From positions 62,001 through 126,000 of the forward strand of contig JALHMT010000012.1 in the NCBI GenBank assembly GCA_022843905.1: DNA of 64,000 nucleotides, written 5' to 3'. Both the position numbers and the translations under genes were made by a program. This DNA comes from Rubrivivax sp. (lineage in GTDB: Bacteria > Pseudomonadota > Gammaproteobacteria > Burkholderiales > Burkholderiaceae_C). The notes beneath the pieces were generated by a model. That model was not told the DNA's origin. It was given only the letters and a program-made list of their open reading frames with translations, and did not search any database. Shown piece by piece: positions 7,951 to 16,941 of this stretch; position 1 is the stretch's first letter, and each line of letters starts with the position of its first letter.

Positions 7951-8655
7951 ATGAGCACCTACCTCTGGACGCCCCCACCCACGCCTTCGCTGCCCATCCT
8001 GGGACGCGAGGAGCGTCTGCCGGTCAACCGGCTCTTCTTCGTGGGCCGCAACTACCACGCCCACGCCGCCGAGATGGGTCGACCCGTGAACAAGGCGCAG
8101 GAGTCGCCCTTCTACTTCACCAAGTCGCCGTGCAGCCTGGTGGAGTCTGGTGCCACCGTGGCCTACCCGCCAGGCACCAGCAACTTCCAGTTCGAAATGG
8201 AGCTTGTCGTGGCCCTGGGCGAACCAGGCTTCCAGGTCAGCGCGGCGCGCGCACATGAACTCATCTACGGCTACGCCTGCGGCCTGGACATGACCCGGCG
8301 TGACCTGCAGCTGGCCGCTCGCGACAAGGGCCGCCCTTGGGACCTGGGCAAGGACGTCGAAGCCTCATCGGTGGCCTCAGCCATCGTGCCCATGCCGAAG
8401 CAACTGCTGGACAGCGGCGAAATCGCCCTGTCGGTGAATGGTCAAGTCCGTCAGTCGTCGGATCTAAACAAGCTCATCTGGAACATCGCCGAGATCATCG
8501 AGGACCTGTCACGCTACTACCACCTGCAGCCAGGCGACCTTGTCTACACCGGCACGCCGGAAGGCGTGGGCGCCGTGGTGACCGGCGACCACCTGGAGGG
8601 TCACATCGCAGGCGTTGGCCGGATCAGTTTGGACATCGGCCTCGCCGGGCGATGA
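7951..8655 (+). CDS. fumarylpyruvate hydrolase (FAH family)
   Basis: A 234-residue fumarylacetoacetate-hydrolase-fold enzyme. The VGRNYHAHAAEMGRP entry motif, the FEMELVVALG metal-binding strand and the GDLVYTGTPEGVG C-terminal motif are all present. It would hydrolyse fumarylpyruvate to fumarate and pyruvate, the last gentisate step. It is the third gene of the operon. No maleylpyruvate isomerase gene is adjacent, so either the isomerase lies elsewhere or this enzyme takes maleylpyruvate directly. Confidence 0.88.
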   Translation: MSTYLWTPPPTPSLPILGREERLPVNRLFFVGRNYHAHAAEMGRPVNKAQESPFYFTKSPCSLVESGATVAYPPGTSNFQFEMELVVALGEPGFQVSAARAHELIYGYACGLDMTRRDLQLAARDKGRPWDLGKDVEASSVASAIVPMPKQLLDSGEIALSVNGQVRQSSDLNKLIWNIAEIIEDLSRYYHLQPGDLVYTGTPEGVGAVVTGDHLEGHIAGVGRISLDIGLAGR

Positions 8656-8698
8656 CCTGGATCTGCGGCGGTGACGTCTGGCTGCTGTCCAACACACG

Positions 8699-9011
8699 CG
8701 CAGCCGCTTCACCCGCCCTGACGACCTTCGCGTGCTTCTTGCCGCCGAGCGCACCCTGCCGGCGTTGGCAGTGCAAGGCCATGGCCATCATGGGAGTCGG
8801 CGTTGTCCTGGAGCGGTCCGGACTCCTTCGGGGCATGGCGAATCAGCAAGCAGGTTCTCTCGCGCAGCAGGTCAGTTCGCTTTGGCTCAGCGTCTCGATT
8901 CACGCCACGGCCGCCTGGGTGGCGGTCATCTGTCTTGTCCGCAGTCGAGTGACCGGTTCCGGGCACAGCCCCCCTCCGGCTGATCAACCTGACCGACCGT
9001 ACACAGTCTAG
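8699..9011 (+). pseudogene. frameshifted DUF202 (YidH-like) membrane protein
   Basis: Frame 2 from 8699 reads FTRPDDLRVLLAAERTL, the characteristic opening of DUF202 proteins (DxRxxxAAERTLLAW). The sequel appears in frame 3 from about 8762, reading KAMAIMGVGVVLERSGLLRGM and later SLWLSVSIHATAAWVAVICL, which correspond to the first and second membrane helices. One frameshift near 8755-8765 separates them. There is no obvious start codon. The frame-3 piece ends with TAG at 9009-9011. Rest of 8656-9150: nothing else recognised. Confidence 0.6.
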
Positions 9012-9150
9012 AGCCGTTTTCCCCACCACTCCTCTGTTTCCTCGGCGTCGGTTGCCTTCAGGCCCGAACCCCGGCCATTCGGCGACGACCGAGCCCCGCG
9101 TCATGCAGACGCCTGGCGCACGGCGGTCGTGCCGCGGTCCTGCGTTGCCT

Positions 9151-10680
9151 TCATGCGGCCGTTGTCGTCGCCGATCGGTCCGATCGTTTGCGCCACCAGC
9201 GGGCCACGGCCGGAGCCAGGAGACAAGCGATCGACAGGACCACCAGCACGGCCGTGACGGGCCGCTGCCAAAGGAAGGCAAACGATCCATCGTGCACGAG
9301 CAGCGCCCGGCGCAGGTTCTCCTCCAGCATCTTGCCCAGCACGAAGCCCAGCAACAGAGGCGCCATGGGGTAGTCCAGCAAGCGCAGCGCCAGGCACACG
9401 GCTGCGAGCCCGACCATCAGCCACACATCGAAGCTGTTGAAGGACACCAGGTAGACGCCCACGAGGCAGAAGAACATGATCAGGGGCGCCAGGATGGGCT
9501 CGGGGATGGCCAGCGTGCGGGCGATCCAGGGGATCAGGGGCAGGTTGATGACCAGCAGGATCAGGTTGCCGATGTACATCGAGACCACGACCGTCCAGAA
9601 CAGGGCGGACTGCTCGATGTACAGGCGCGGGCCGGGTTGCACGCCCAGGGCCACCAGCGCGCCGAGGATGACCGCCGTCGTGCCGGATCCGGGGATGCCC
9701 AGCGTGAGCAGCGGCACGTAGGCGCCACCGGCCGCCGCGTTGTTGGCGGTCTCGGGCGCCGCGACCCCGCGGCGCGACCCCTTGCCGAACTCGTTGCGGC
9801 GTGCGCCGCGCGCCAGATTGCGCTCGACCGCGTAGGACATGAAGGCCGCGATCGTGGCCCCCGCCCCAGGCAGCACGCCCACCACGAAGCCGAGCACCGA
9901 CGACCGCGCCATCGTCGGGGCGACCTCCTTCACGTCGTCCCGCGTCAGCTTCAGCGTGCCCACGTCGCCGCGCGCCGCGCGCCGCGCCTCCTCGCTGACC
10001 TTCTGATTGCGCAGCGAAGCCAGCAAGGATTCCGACAGCGCGAAGGCGGCCATGGCCAGCAGCACGAAGGACAGACCGTCCGCGAGATCGGCCACACCGA
10101 AGGTGTAGCGCTCCACGCCGTCGGCGATGTCGGTGCCGACGGTGCCCAGCATCAGGCCCAGCACCGTCATCAGGATCGCCTTGAGCGCACCCCCGCTGTC
10201 GGTGAAGGCCGCCACCGCGGTCAGTCCCAGCACCATCAGCGCAAAGTATTCCGGCGCCTGGAAGCCGAGCGCCCAGCCGGCCAGCACGGGCGCGGCCAGC
10301 ATCAGCAGCAAGGTGGCCACCGTGCCGCCGACGAACGACCCCCAGGCGCACAGCGCGAGCGCGCGGCCGGCCTCGCCGCGGCGGGCCATGGGGTAGCCAT
10401 CGAAGGTGGTGGGTACCGAAGACGACTCGCCGGGCGCGTTGATCAGCACCGAGGCGGTGGAGCCCCCGAACATCGCGCCGTAATAGATGGCCGCCAGCAG
10501 CACCATGCCCGATGCCGGGGGCATGGTCAGCACCACCGGGATCAGCAGCGACACCGCGGTCACGGGCCCGAGGCCGGGCATCATGCCGATGAAGGTGCCC
10601 AACAGGCAGCCCATCACCAGCAGCGCGATGTTGCCGGGTGTGGCGATGCCCTGCAGGCCGAGCAGCAGTCCTTCGATCAT
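9151..10680 (-). CDS. tctA: tripartite tricarboxylate transporter, large membrane subunit TctA
   Basis: A 509-residue polytopic membrane protein of the TctA family, with about a dozen hydrophobic segments. The signature block LLGTFIGMMPGLGP (near residue 26) and the later GxxPGAGATIAAFMSY motif are diagnostic. It is the secondary-transport channel of a three-part system for tricarboxylates or related acids driven by ion gradients. Start ATG 10680, 30 bases after the tctB stop. It is the last gene of the leftward transporter operon. Confidence 0.95.
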   Translation of the reverse strand: MIEGLLLGLQGIATPGNIALLVMGCLLGTFIGMMPGLGPVTAVSLLIPVVLTMPPASGMVLLAAIYYGAMFGGSTASVLINAPGESSSVPTTFDGYPMARRGEAGRALALCAWGSFVGGTVATLLLMLAAPVLAGWALGFQAPEYFALMVLGLTAVAAFTDSGGALKAILMTVLGLMLGTVGTDIADGVERYTFGVADLADGLSFVLLAMAAFALSESLLASLRNQKVSEEARRAARGDVGTLKLTRDDVKEVAPTMARSSVLGFVVGVLPGAGATIAAFMSYAVERNLARGARRNEFGKGSRRGVAAPETANNAAAGGAYVPLLTLGIPGSGTTAVILGALVALGVQPGPRLYIEQSALFWTVVVSMYIGNLILLVINLPLIPWIARTLAIPEPILAPLIMFFCLVGVYLVSFNSFDVWLMVGLAAVCLALRLLDYPMAPLLLGFVLGKMLEENLRRALLVHDGSFAFLWQRPVTAVLVVLSIACLLAPAVARWWRKRSDRSATTTAA

Positions 10681-10710
10681 GTGTTCTCCAGCGCGTTGCG
10701 GCGCTCGACC

Positions 10711-11181
10711 TCAGCCGAGCAGGCGCTCGAAGACACCCCAGTCCAGCGTGACGCCCAGCGCCTGGAACAGCGCCCAGAAACCGAACGAGACCCCGAGCGC
10801 CACGGGCAGCAGCACGATCGGCCGGCGTTCGCCGAGCAGGCGGAATCCGCCGCCGAGGAACAGCGCCGCCGTCACCACGAAGCCCAGGTGCGGAATCAGC
10901 AGCGCGAAGCCCGCCATCAGCAGCAGCAGCCCGGCGGTGCGCCCCCAGGCGAACCCCGCAACCCCGACCGCCGCGGTCGACGAGGGCCGCACGACCAGCA
11001 CCGCCGACAGCACCATGCCCAGCACCCCCAGCACCAGCGGGAAGCTGCGGGCCGAGAAAGGACTGTCGTCGGACGCGTCCGGCACGGGAATGCGCCATCC
11101 GATGACGAGGTAGGCCAGCGAGAACACCAGCAGGGCAAGCGCCATGAGGCGCTCGGCCTGCACGCGGGTCGGCAGCGTCAT
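10711..11181 (-). CDS. tctB: tripartite tricarboxylate transporter, small membrane subunit TctB
   Basis: A 156-residue protein with four predicted membrane helices, the normal size and layout of TctB. The N-terminal helix LMALALLVFSLAYLVIG is followed by a loop with the family element FPLVLG and three further hydrophobic stretches. It lies between the receptor and tctA genes, with gaps of 10 and 30 bases, and should pair with TctA in the inner membrane. Confidence 0.88.
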   Translation of the reverse strand: MTLPTRVQAERLMALALLVFSLAYLVIGWRIPVPDASDDSPFSARSFPLVLGVLGMVLSAVLVVRPSSTAAVGVAGFAWGRTAGLLLLMAGFALLIPHLGFVVTAALFLGGGFRLLGERRPIVLLPVALGVSFGFWALFQALGVTLDWGVFERLLG

Positions 11182-11191
11182 CGCGCGCCGT

Positions 11192-12208
11192 TCATGACTT
11201 CAGCATGCCGGTCTCGGCCAACAGCGCCCGCAGATCGCGCTCGTGCTGCGCGAAGAAGTCCTGCGCGGCCTGGCCCCGCGTGAAGAACATGTTCCAGCCG
11301 GCACGGGCGCGCACCTCCTCCCAGGCCGGCGTCGCGATCAGCCGCTCCAGCAGGTCGCCGAAGGCCTTGACCCGCGCGGGGGCGATGCCGGGCGCCATGA
11401 ACAGCGCGCGCACGTTGGCCAGGGTCGCGTTGGGCACGCCGACCTCGGCGAGCGTCGGCACCGAGGGCACCTCGGGTGCCCGCTTGTCGTTCATCAGCGC
11501 GAGCAGCTTCACCTGGTTGCCGCGGATCTGCGTCAGCGCCTCGGTGTAGGGCATCACCAGGCACTGCACCTCGTTGCCCAGCAGACCCGCCATCGCCTTG
11601 CCACCGCCGTCGTAAGCGATGTACTGCATGGCCTTGGGGTCGACACCGGCCTGCTTGAGCACCTTGGCCGCAGCGAGGTGGTCGATGCCTCCCCGGGGCG
11701 AGCCGCCACCGAAACGAACCGCCCGCGGATCGTTCTTGAGAGCCGCCACCAGCGCGCGTGCGTCCGCATGCGGGGTCTGGTTGTTCACCAGCACGCCGAA
11801 GATCTCGGCCGTCAGCGTGTTCACCAGCGTCACGTCGCGGTACGTCTGCGAGAACTCGCGGTTGAGCGACCGGACCACGATCGACGTGCCATTGACCATC
11901 AGCGTGCTCTGCTGGCGGGCCGCAGTCTCCACGAGGTGGGCGATGGCGACCGAGCCACCGCCACCGGTGCGGTTCTCGACGGCGACGTCCTTGACCAGGC
12001 CGCTCTTCTGCAGGGCTTCCTGCACGCCGCGGGCGGTCTGGTCGAAGCCGCCGCCGACACCGAAGCCCACCAGCAGCGCGACCTTGTCGATCAATTCCGA
12101 AGCCAGGGCGTGGGCCGGCAGCAGGCCGGCAGCGGCGAGCGCGCCGACGATGCGCAGGGCCTGCCGGCGGTTCGTGGGCGACGGAGATTCCGGAAAGCAG
12201 TGGGTCAT
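11192..12208 (-). CDS. tctC: periplasmic tricarboxylate receptor TctC (Bug family)
   Basis: A 338-residue extracytoplasmic receptor. Residues 15-37 form a twin-arginine-like or Sec leader (RRQALRIVGALAAAGLLPAHALA). The mature protein starts with the Bug fold motif VGFGVGGGFDQTARGV and has ENRTGGGGSVA, the second ligand-carboxylate loop. ATG 12208 is chosen because it places the leader at the N terminus; the frame extends to 12283 without merit. It is directly upstream of tctB and should deliver substrate to TctAB. Confidence 0.9.
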   Translation of the reverse strand: MTHCFPESPSPTNRRQALRIVGALAAAGLLPAHALASELIDKVALLVGFGVGGGFDQTARGVQEALQKSGLVKDVAVENRTGGGGSVAIAHLVETAARQQSTLMVNGTSIVVRSLNREFSQTYRDVTLVNTLTAEIFGVLVNNQTPHADARALVAALKNDPRAVRFGGGSPRGGIDHLAAAKVLKQAGVDPKAMQYIAYDGGGKAMAGLLGNEVQCLVMPYTEALTQIRGNQVKLLALMNDKRAPEVPSVPTLAEVGVPNATLANVRALFMAPGIAPARVKAFGDLLERLIATPAWEEVRARAGWNMFFTRGQAAQDFFAQHERDLRALLAETGMLKS

Positions 12209-12398
12209 GTTGAGGCCAGGTTGGGTGGATTGCCGGCGCCGCCGCGGGGGCACGCGCCACGGGTGCGCAGGAACGACGCGCAAGACGCTCCAGCGCGACC
12301 GACAAGGTATTCGGGCGAACCTCTCAACGACCTTTCAATGGGCCAGGGCGAACCCTGAGTGGGTGCATGGAAGCTCCAACGCGAGGGCGCGTCGGGCC

Positions 12399-13367
12399 TC
12401 AACGCCGCACGGTCACGCCGAACTCGCGGGCCAGTTCCGCCAGGCGAGCCCACTGTCCGTCAACCTCGTGCTGCAGCGCTGCGCCCGTCAGTGCCAGCGG
12501 CTGCAGGCCCAGCGCGCGTACCCGCGCCGCGTGCCCGGGCGACCGCAGGGCGTGGGCCATCTGGTCCACGACGGCTGCCAGCTCGGTGGCGGGGTAGTCC
12601 GCCGACGCGTACACGCCTCGCAGGATGGGCCAGCTCACGTCGAAGCCCTGCTCGATCGCCGTCGGCACGCCGCCCAGCGAACCCTCCAGCCGCCGCGGCG
12701 CGAGCACGGCCAAGAGCCGTACCCCCGAAGCGCCGCCGGGCGTGGCGGACAGCTCGGCGGCATCGCCGCACAGCACCTGCACGTGACGGCCCTGCAACGC
12801 ACGCAACGCATCCCCGCCCCCCTCGAACGCCACCACCCGCAGCGACTTGTGGCTGACACCTGCGGCGCGCGCCAGCAGTGCGGCCTTCATCCAGTCCTGG
12901 CTGCCGATGGTGCCCCCGGCAGCGAACGCCACCGAGGACGGCCTGGCCCGCAGCGCCTCGAGCAGCTGGCCCAGGGTGCGCCACGGGGACTCGGGATGGA
13001 CAGCCACCACGCCGTGATCGATCGCCAGGCCGGCGACCCAGCGGATGCGGTCGGGCCTCCAGGCGCCGAACCGCCCCTGGGCCAGATTGAGCAGGGTGCC
13101 GCTGGAGAAGGCCAGCAGTTCGCGAGGATGGAGCCGCTGGCCACGGACCACCTCGCTGTAGGTCAGCGCACCGATGCCCCCAGGGTGATAGACGATGACC
13201 GGCGGCCCGGGCGGCGCTGCCAACAGCTCGCGCACCAACTGGCAGGTGACATCGAACCCACCACCCGGCTTGGCGGGCACGACACACTGCAACGACGCGA
13301 GCGACGGCGTGGCTGCCGTCAACGCTGCCGGCCCCAGGGACAGCAAGAGGACCTCCCGCCGCTTCAT
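12399..13367 (-). CDS. second Bug-type receptor, linked to the TctDE system
   Basis: A 322-residue Bug-like protein with signal peptide (residues 1-24) and an atypical ligand loop VVPAKPGGGFDVTCQLVREL in place of the usual VPxPPGG. YHPGGIGALTY matches the second carboxylate loop. It overlaps the sensor kinase gene by 4 bases (13364-13367), so it is co-translated with the sensor rather than with the transporter, from which it is 190 bases away. By analogy with Bordetella BctC signalling through BctE, it may be a dedicated ligand-sensing receptor that contacts the kinase; that role is inferred. Confidence 0.8.
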   Translation of the reverse strand: MKRREVLLLSLGPAALTAATPSLASLQCVVPAKPGGGFDVTCQLVRELLAAPPGPPVIVYHPGGIGALTYSEVVRGQRLHPRELLAFSSGTLLNLAQGRFGAWRPDRIRWVAGLAIDHGVVAVHPESPWRTLGQLLEALRARPSSVAFAAGGTIGSQDWMKAALLARAAGVSHKSLRVVAFEGGGDALRALQGRHVQVLCGDAAELSATPGGASGVRLLAVLAPRRLEGSLGGVPTAIEQGFDVSWPILRGVYASADYPATELAAVVDQMAHALRSPGHAARVRALGLQPLALTGAALQHEVDGQWARLAELAREFGVTVRR

Positions 13368-14755
13368 GGCGCCCTCCAGACGAGCGTCGCGCGCAGTCCG
13401 CGACCCGCGTCGCCAGGTCCGATCTGCAGCGAACCACCATGGCGCTCGACCACGGCCCTGGCTATCGCCAGCCCGAGCCCCGACCCGCGGCTGCCGCGCC
13501 CTTTTGCGAAGCGGGCACCCGGCTGGTCCGCCACCTCCGGCGCCAGCCCCGGCCCGGCATCCACGACGCCGAGCGCCCAGCCAGCAGCCCGATCGCCCGT
13601 GGCCTCGACGGTCACCGGTCCGGCACCGTGCACCAGGGCGTTGTGGACGAGGTTGCTCAGCGCCTCGCGCAGCTGCCCCCGGTCTCCGGCCGCGGGCAAC
13701 TCGCCGTCTCCCGCCTCGACACCGAAGTCCACACCCTGGGCGCGGGCCAGCGGCAGCAACTCCAGTGCGATGTCGCGCGCGAGCGCCGCCAGATCGAAGG
13801 TCTCTGCCTGCAGGGGCGCCTCGTCAGCCCTTGCCAGGAGCAGCAACTGGTGGGTGGCGCGCGTGGCGTGGTCCAGTTCCTGGGACAGGGCACGCATCGC
13901 GTCGCGCGACCGCTGCGGATCGCTCTCCCGAAGCGCAAAGTCGAGTTGGGCCCGCAACGTGGTCAGGGGCGTGCGCAGCTGATGCGATGCGTCGTCCAGG
14001 AAGCGCCTGCGCTGCTCCAGCAGACCGGACGTGTGCGCCACCTGCGTATTGATGGCCTCCACCAGCGGCACCAGATCCTGGGGCAGGTCGGCGGTCGGCA
14101 GTCGCGTGAGATCCTGCGAGTCGCGCTCGCGTGTCGACTGGGCGAGCCGCTTGACGGGCCGCAAGGCCCAGGCCGACACCCCGATCACCGTCAGCGCCAG
14201 AAGGCCGAGGACGACCGCGTCGCGCGTGACGGTCTGGCGGATGAAGGCAGCCACGAAGCGTGACCGCACGTCCACCGGCTCGGCCACCTGGATCACGACG
14301 CGGCGAGCACCCGCCACCGGCGGCGCCAGCGGGCGCACGAGCGCACCGATGCGGACCGGCTGGTCCAGGTAGACCGCGTCGTAGAAGTGGGCCTGACCGT
14401 CGACCAGCTCGCCCTCGGGCAGCGGCAGACCCGGGGAACCGATCTCCACCAGCCCGTCATCGGTGGCCACGCGGTAGTGCACCGCGCCGGCGGCCGTGAG
14501 CTCGAAGAACTCGAACAACCTGAACGGCTGTTCCACGGAGAGCCCGCCGGACGCGGTGGACACGTTGAGGTCCAGGCCCCGCAAGGCCCCCAGCAGCGAC
14601 CGGTCGAAGGCGGAATTGGCCGAGCGCACAGCGTGGCCGTATGTCAGCCACAGGCTGATGCCCAGCAGCAGCAGCAGGCTCGGCATCAGCACACCGAGCA
14701 AGCGGGTCCTAAGCGTCGCCCTGTGGATCCGGTTCCAGTGCATATCCCAGCCCAC
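13364..14755 (-). CDS. tctE: sensor histidine kinase, TctE-like
   Basis: A 463-residue kinase. TM1 is residues 18-38, a periplasmic region follows, and TM2 is about 180-198, then a short HAMP-like linker. The phospho-acceptor is H258 in DASHQLRTPL. The ATPase part has the N box NLVHNALVHG, a DAGPGL G1 box and the GSGLGLAIARAV G2 box. The gene overlaps the upstream regulator gene by 47 bases if GTG/ATG 14755 is used, or 35 bases from ATG 14743. It would sense tricarboxylates, possibly through the receptor encoded next. Confidence 0.9.
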   Translation of the reverse strand: MGWDMHWNRIHRATLRTRLLGVLMPSLLLLLGISLWLTYGHAVRSANSAFDRSLLGALRGLDLNVSTASGGLSVEQPFRLFEFFELTAAGAVHYRVATDDGLVEIGSPGLPLPEGELVDGQAHFYDAVYLDQPVRIGALVRPLAPPVAGARRVVIQVAEPVDVRSRFVAAFIRQTVTRDAVVLGLLALTVIGVSAWALRPVKRLAQSTRERDSQDLTRLPTADLPQDLVPLVEAINTQVAHTSGLLEQRRRFLDDASHQLRTPLTTLRAQLDFALRESDPQRSRDAMRALSQELDHATRATHQLLLLARADEAPLQAETFDLAALARDIALELLPLARAQGVDFGVEAGDGELPAAGDRGQLREALSNLVHNALVHGAGPVTVEATGDRAAGWALGVVDAGPGLAPEVADQPGARFAKGRGSRGSGLGLAIARAVVERHGGSLQIGPGDAGRGLRATLVWRAP

Positions 14756-15389
14756 GGTAAGTGTGGATGCGCACGCCGCGTCCCTCGAGTCGCCGCCGCA
14801 AGCGGTGCATCAGGACGTCGAGGGCCGCCGACTGGACCGGATCGTCGTCGCTGAACACGCGGTCGAGCAGCTGCTGGCGCGACATCGGTTCACCGCTGCG
14901 CGCGATCAGCGCACGCAACAGGCGGTGCTCGCGCGGCGACAGCGCCAGCACCTCGTCGCCCAGCAGGAACTGCCGCTGGGCGCCCTCGAAGTGCAGCGGC
15001 CCGCAGGACAGTCGCGGCCGGTCGCTGCCGCGCGCACGCCGGATGAGAGCGGTCAGGCGCGCCTCCAGCTCGGCCAGAGCGAACGGCTTGTGAAGGAAGT
15101 CGTCGGCCCCCTCGTGCAACGACGACACCCTCTCGGCCAGGCTGTCGCGCGCGGTCAGCATGAGCACGGGCAGCGGGTCCTGGCGCGCACGCAGGCGGCG
15201 CAGCACCTCGCGGCCATCGCGCCCAGGCAGACCGATGTCCAGCACCAGTGCGTCGTAGTCTCCCTCGTCGAGCGCCTGCTCGACCAGTCGTCCGTCGTCG
15301 CGCCAGTCGACCCGAAAACCGGATTGCTCCAGCGCCTTGCTGAGCCACTCGCCCAGGGCATGTTCGTCTTCGGCCAACAGAATGCGCAT
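14709..15389 (-). CDS. tctD: OmpR-family response regulator, TctD-like
   Basis: A 226-residue regulator with a receiver domain (acidic pocket EDE at 7-9, phospho-acceptor D51 in VLDIGLPG, conserved lysine in LHKPF) and a C-terminal winged helix ending in HTYRGLGYAL. It is the first gene of a leftward unit tctD-tctE-receptor, with the tctCBA genes following. It probably activates the transporter genes when tricarboxylate is present. Confidence 0.92.
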   Translation of the reverse strand: MRILLAEDEHALGEWLSKALEQSGFRVDWRDDGRLVEQALDEGDYDALVLDIGLPGRDGREVLRRLRARQDPLPVLMLTARDSLAERVSSLHEGADDFLHKPFALAELEARLTALIRRARGSDRPRLSCGPLHFEGAQRQFLLGDEVLALSPREHRLLRALIARSGEPMSRQQLLDRVFSDDDPVQSAALDVLMHRLRRRLEGRGVRIHTYRGLGYALEPDPQGDA

Positions 15390-15574
15390 GCAGGGATTGT
15401 CGCCGCGGCCGATCGCCGTACGTCTGCTTCACGCCGGGGGAGTCGCTCGACCGTCGGGCCGTGGGCGCAGTGGCGGCGACGGCGATCCGACCGAACCTCG
15501 CAACAGCCCTGCAGGATTTGGAGCCGGTCGCCGCCGCCTGGTCGCGCCAATTCGATGGCCGGTCTCGCTGCCCA

Positions 15575-15594
15575 GGCCCGCTCGGAAGCGGGCC
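15575..15594. terminator. perfect GC hairpin between tctD and the next rightward genes
   Basis: Inverted repeat GGCCCGCT-CGGA-AGCGGGCC: an 8-base stem with a tetraloop. It lies in the 600-base non-coding stretch upstream of tctD. No T-run follows on either strand, so it may be a terminator for incoming transcripts or a regulatory stem. Confidence 0.35.
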
Positions 15595-15641
15595 AGCTTC
15601 CCCCTCACGAAGGGGCGGTGTGGAGATGGCGACTGCGTAGA

Positions 15642-15998
15642 ATGACCCGACCTCTCTCGGCACCGGCGTGTGCACCAGCGACTACGCGGCGCTGGCTTGC
15701 TGGCACGTGCGCCGGCCGATCTACCCGCTGGATGCGCTGTGACGACACTGGACGGACGGACCAAGCTTCCAAGGGCGACGAATGCCGCCCTGTCACCTGG
15801 AGCCTCCGCTTGCTGCTGACGGTGGTGACCGCAGCCTTGCTGCTGGGCCATTTGCTGGCGCGGCGCGGCGAAACCGTGCGCACCGTGCAGGGCGAGATCG
15901 CGCCGTGCTGGCCGGGCCAGAGCACGGGTGACGTCGAAGGCATGGCCACCATCACCGTCGCACCGCAGGTCTCCACGGCCTCGGCCGCGAGGCCCTGA
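15642..15998 (+). CDS. possible small membrane protein, unidentified
   Basis: A 118-codon frame from ATG 15642 that ends 5 bases before a GTG alternative start of the methyltransferase gene. Residues 1-50 look non-coding, but residues 53-75 form one hydrophobic helix (LRLLLTVVTAALLLGHLLA), followed by a short polar tail. The real start may be further in. I do not recognise it. The rest of 15390-16002 holds only the hairpin and no other gene I can support. Confidence 0.25.
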   Translation: MTRPLSAPACAPATTRRWLAGTCAGRSTRWMRCDDTGRTDQASKGDECRPVTWSLRLLLTVVTAALLLGHLLARRGETVRTVQGEIAPCWPGQSTGDVEGMATITVAPQVSTASAARP

Positions 15999-16017
15999 AA
16001 CCGTGCAGCACCGCTCG

Positions 16018-16803
16018 ATGGGATACGCCCTGCTGGCCGGCCAGGGCCTGGAGATCGGCGCCTTCAACGAACCCGCCGCGCTGCCTGCTCACTGCCGCAC
16101 GCGCTACGCCGACGTGCTGGCGCCCGAGACCGCGCGCGTGCTGTTCCCCGAGATTGCGCATCTGGCGCTGGTCGCGCCCGACGAGCTGATCGACCTCGAC
16201 ACCGACGGCTTGGCGCAGCATGCCGGCGCCAGCCTGGACTACGTGATCCTGAACCACGTCATCGAGCACGTGGCCAACCCGCTGCGCGTGATCGGCGAGC
16301 TGTTCCGCGTGGTGCGGCCAGGCGGGCACGTGGTGCTGTCGGCACCCGACAAGCAGTACACCTTCGACGCTCGGCGCGCTTCGGCGCCGTGGGAGCATCT
16401 GTGGCTCGAGTTCAACGCGCGGGTCGATCGCGTGACGTCCGAGCACTACGACGATCTGGCGCGACTGGACTGGCCCGAGGCCTTTGCCGAACCGCAGCAG
16501 GACTTCGTCGCGCTGCTGCAGCACCGCCTGCCCGGCGTGTTCGGTGCCGCGCTGGGCGACGACTACTGGAACCGCTTGCGCGCGCTGGCCCCCGGCATCT
16601 TCCAGCCCGACGCGCGGCAGGCTGCGGTGGCCCTGCTGATGGCGCGCCGCGAGCACGCCCATGTCTGGACCAGCGTGGAATTCCAGGTGCTGATGCGCCA
16701 GGCGCAGACGGCGCTGGGCCTGTGCGCCGACGCGCGCATCGAGAGCCTGGCCGCCGACAACGGGCTGGAGTACTTCAGCGTCTGGCAGCGCCGGGCGGGC
16801 TGA
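16018..16803 (+). CDS. SAM-dependent methyltransferase, class I
   Basis: A 261-residue protein with a Rossmann-type methyltransferase core. Motif I is GLEIGAFNEP near residue 10, and the region DYVILNHVIEHVANPLRVI is the post-I/motif II block common to Methyltransf_11 proteins, followed by RPGGHVVLSAPDK. The C-terminal 100 residues are unlike common small-molecule enzymes and may bind the substrate, which is unknown. ATG 16018 is the first in-frame ATG after upstream noise; GTG 16003 would add five residues. Similar proteins often sit in polysaccharide clusters, but there is none here. Confidence 0.75.
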   Translation: MGYALLAGQGLEIGAFNEPAALPAHCRTRYADVLAPETARVLFPEIAHLALVAPDELIDLDTDGLAQHAGASLDYVILNHVIEHVANPLRVIGELFRVVRPGGHVVLSAPDKQYTFDARRASAPWEHLWLEFNARVDRVTSEHYDDLARLDWPEAFAEPQQDFVALLQHRLPGVFGAALGDDYWNRLRALAPGIFQPDARQAAVALLMARREHAHVWTSVEFQVLMRQAQTALGLCADARIESLAADNGLEYFSVWQRRAG

Positions 16804-16941
16804 AGGGCTGGCGGCCTGCGTCGGTCGTCGCCGCAGCCGCGGCTTGCGCCGCGCAGTTGTTCGGCAGTGGGTCGATCCTCGTCTGTGCTGATCTCCACCA
16901 CAGCGAGTCGCGAGGCCCCGCGACCCCGAGCTGGTCGGCGC

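Noticed and set aside
9052..11283. A 743-codon plus-strand frame over the tct genes
   Set aside because: Repeated Q, H and R with no motifs; antisense to the clear TctA and TctB proteins.
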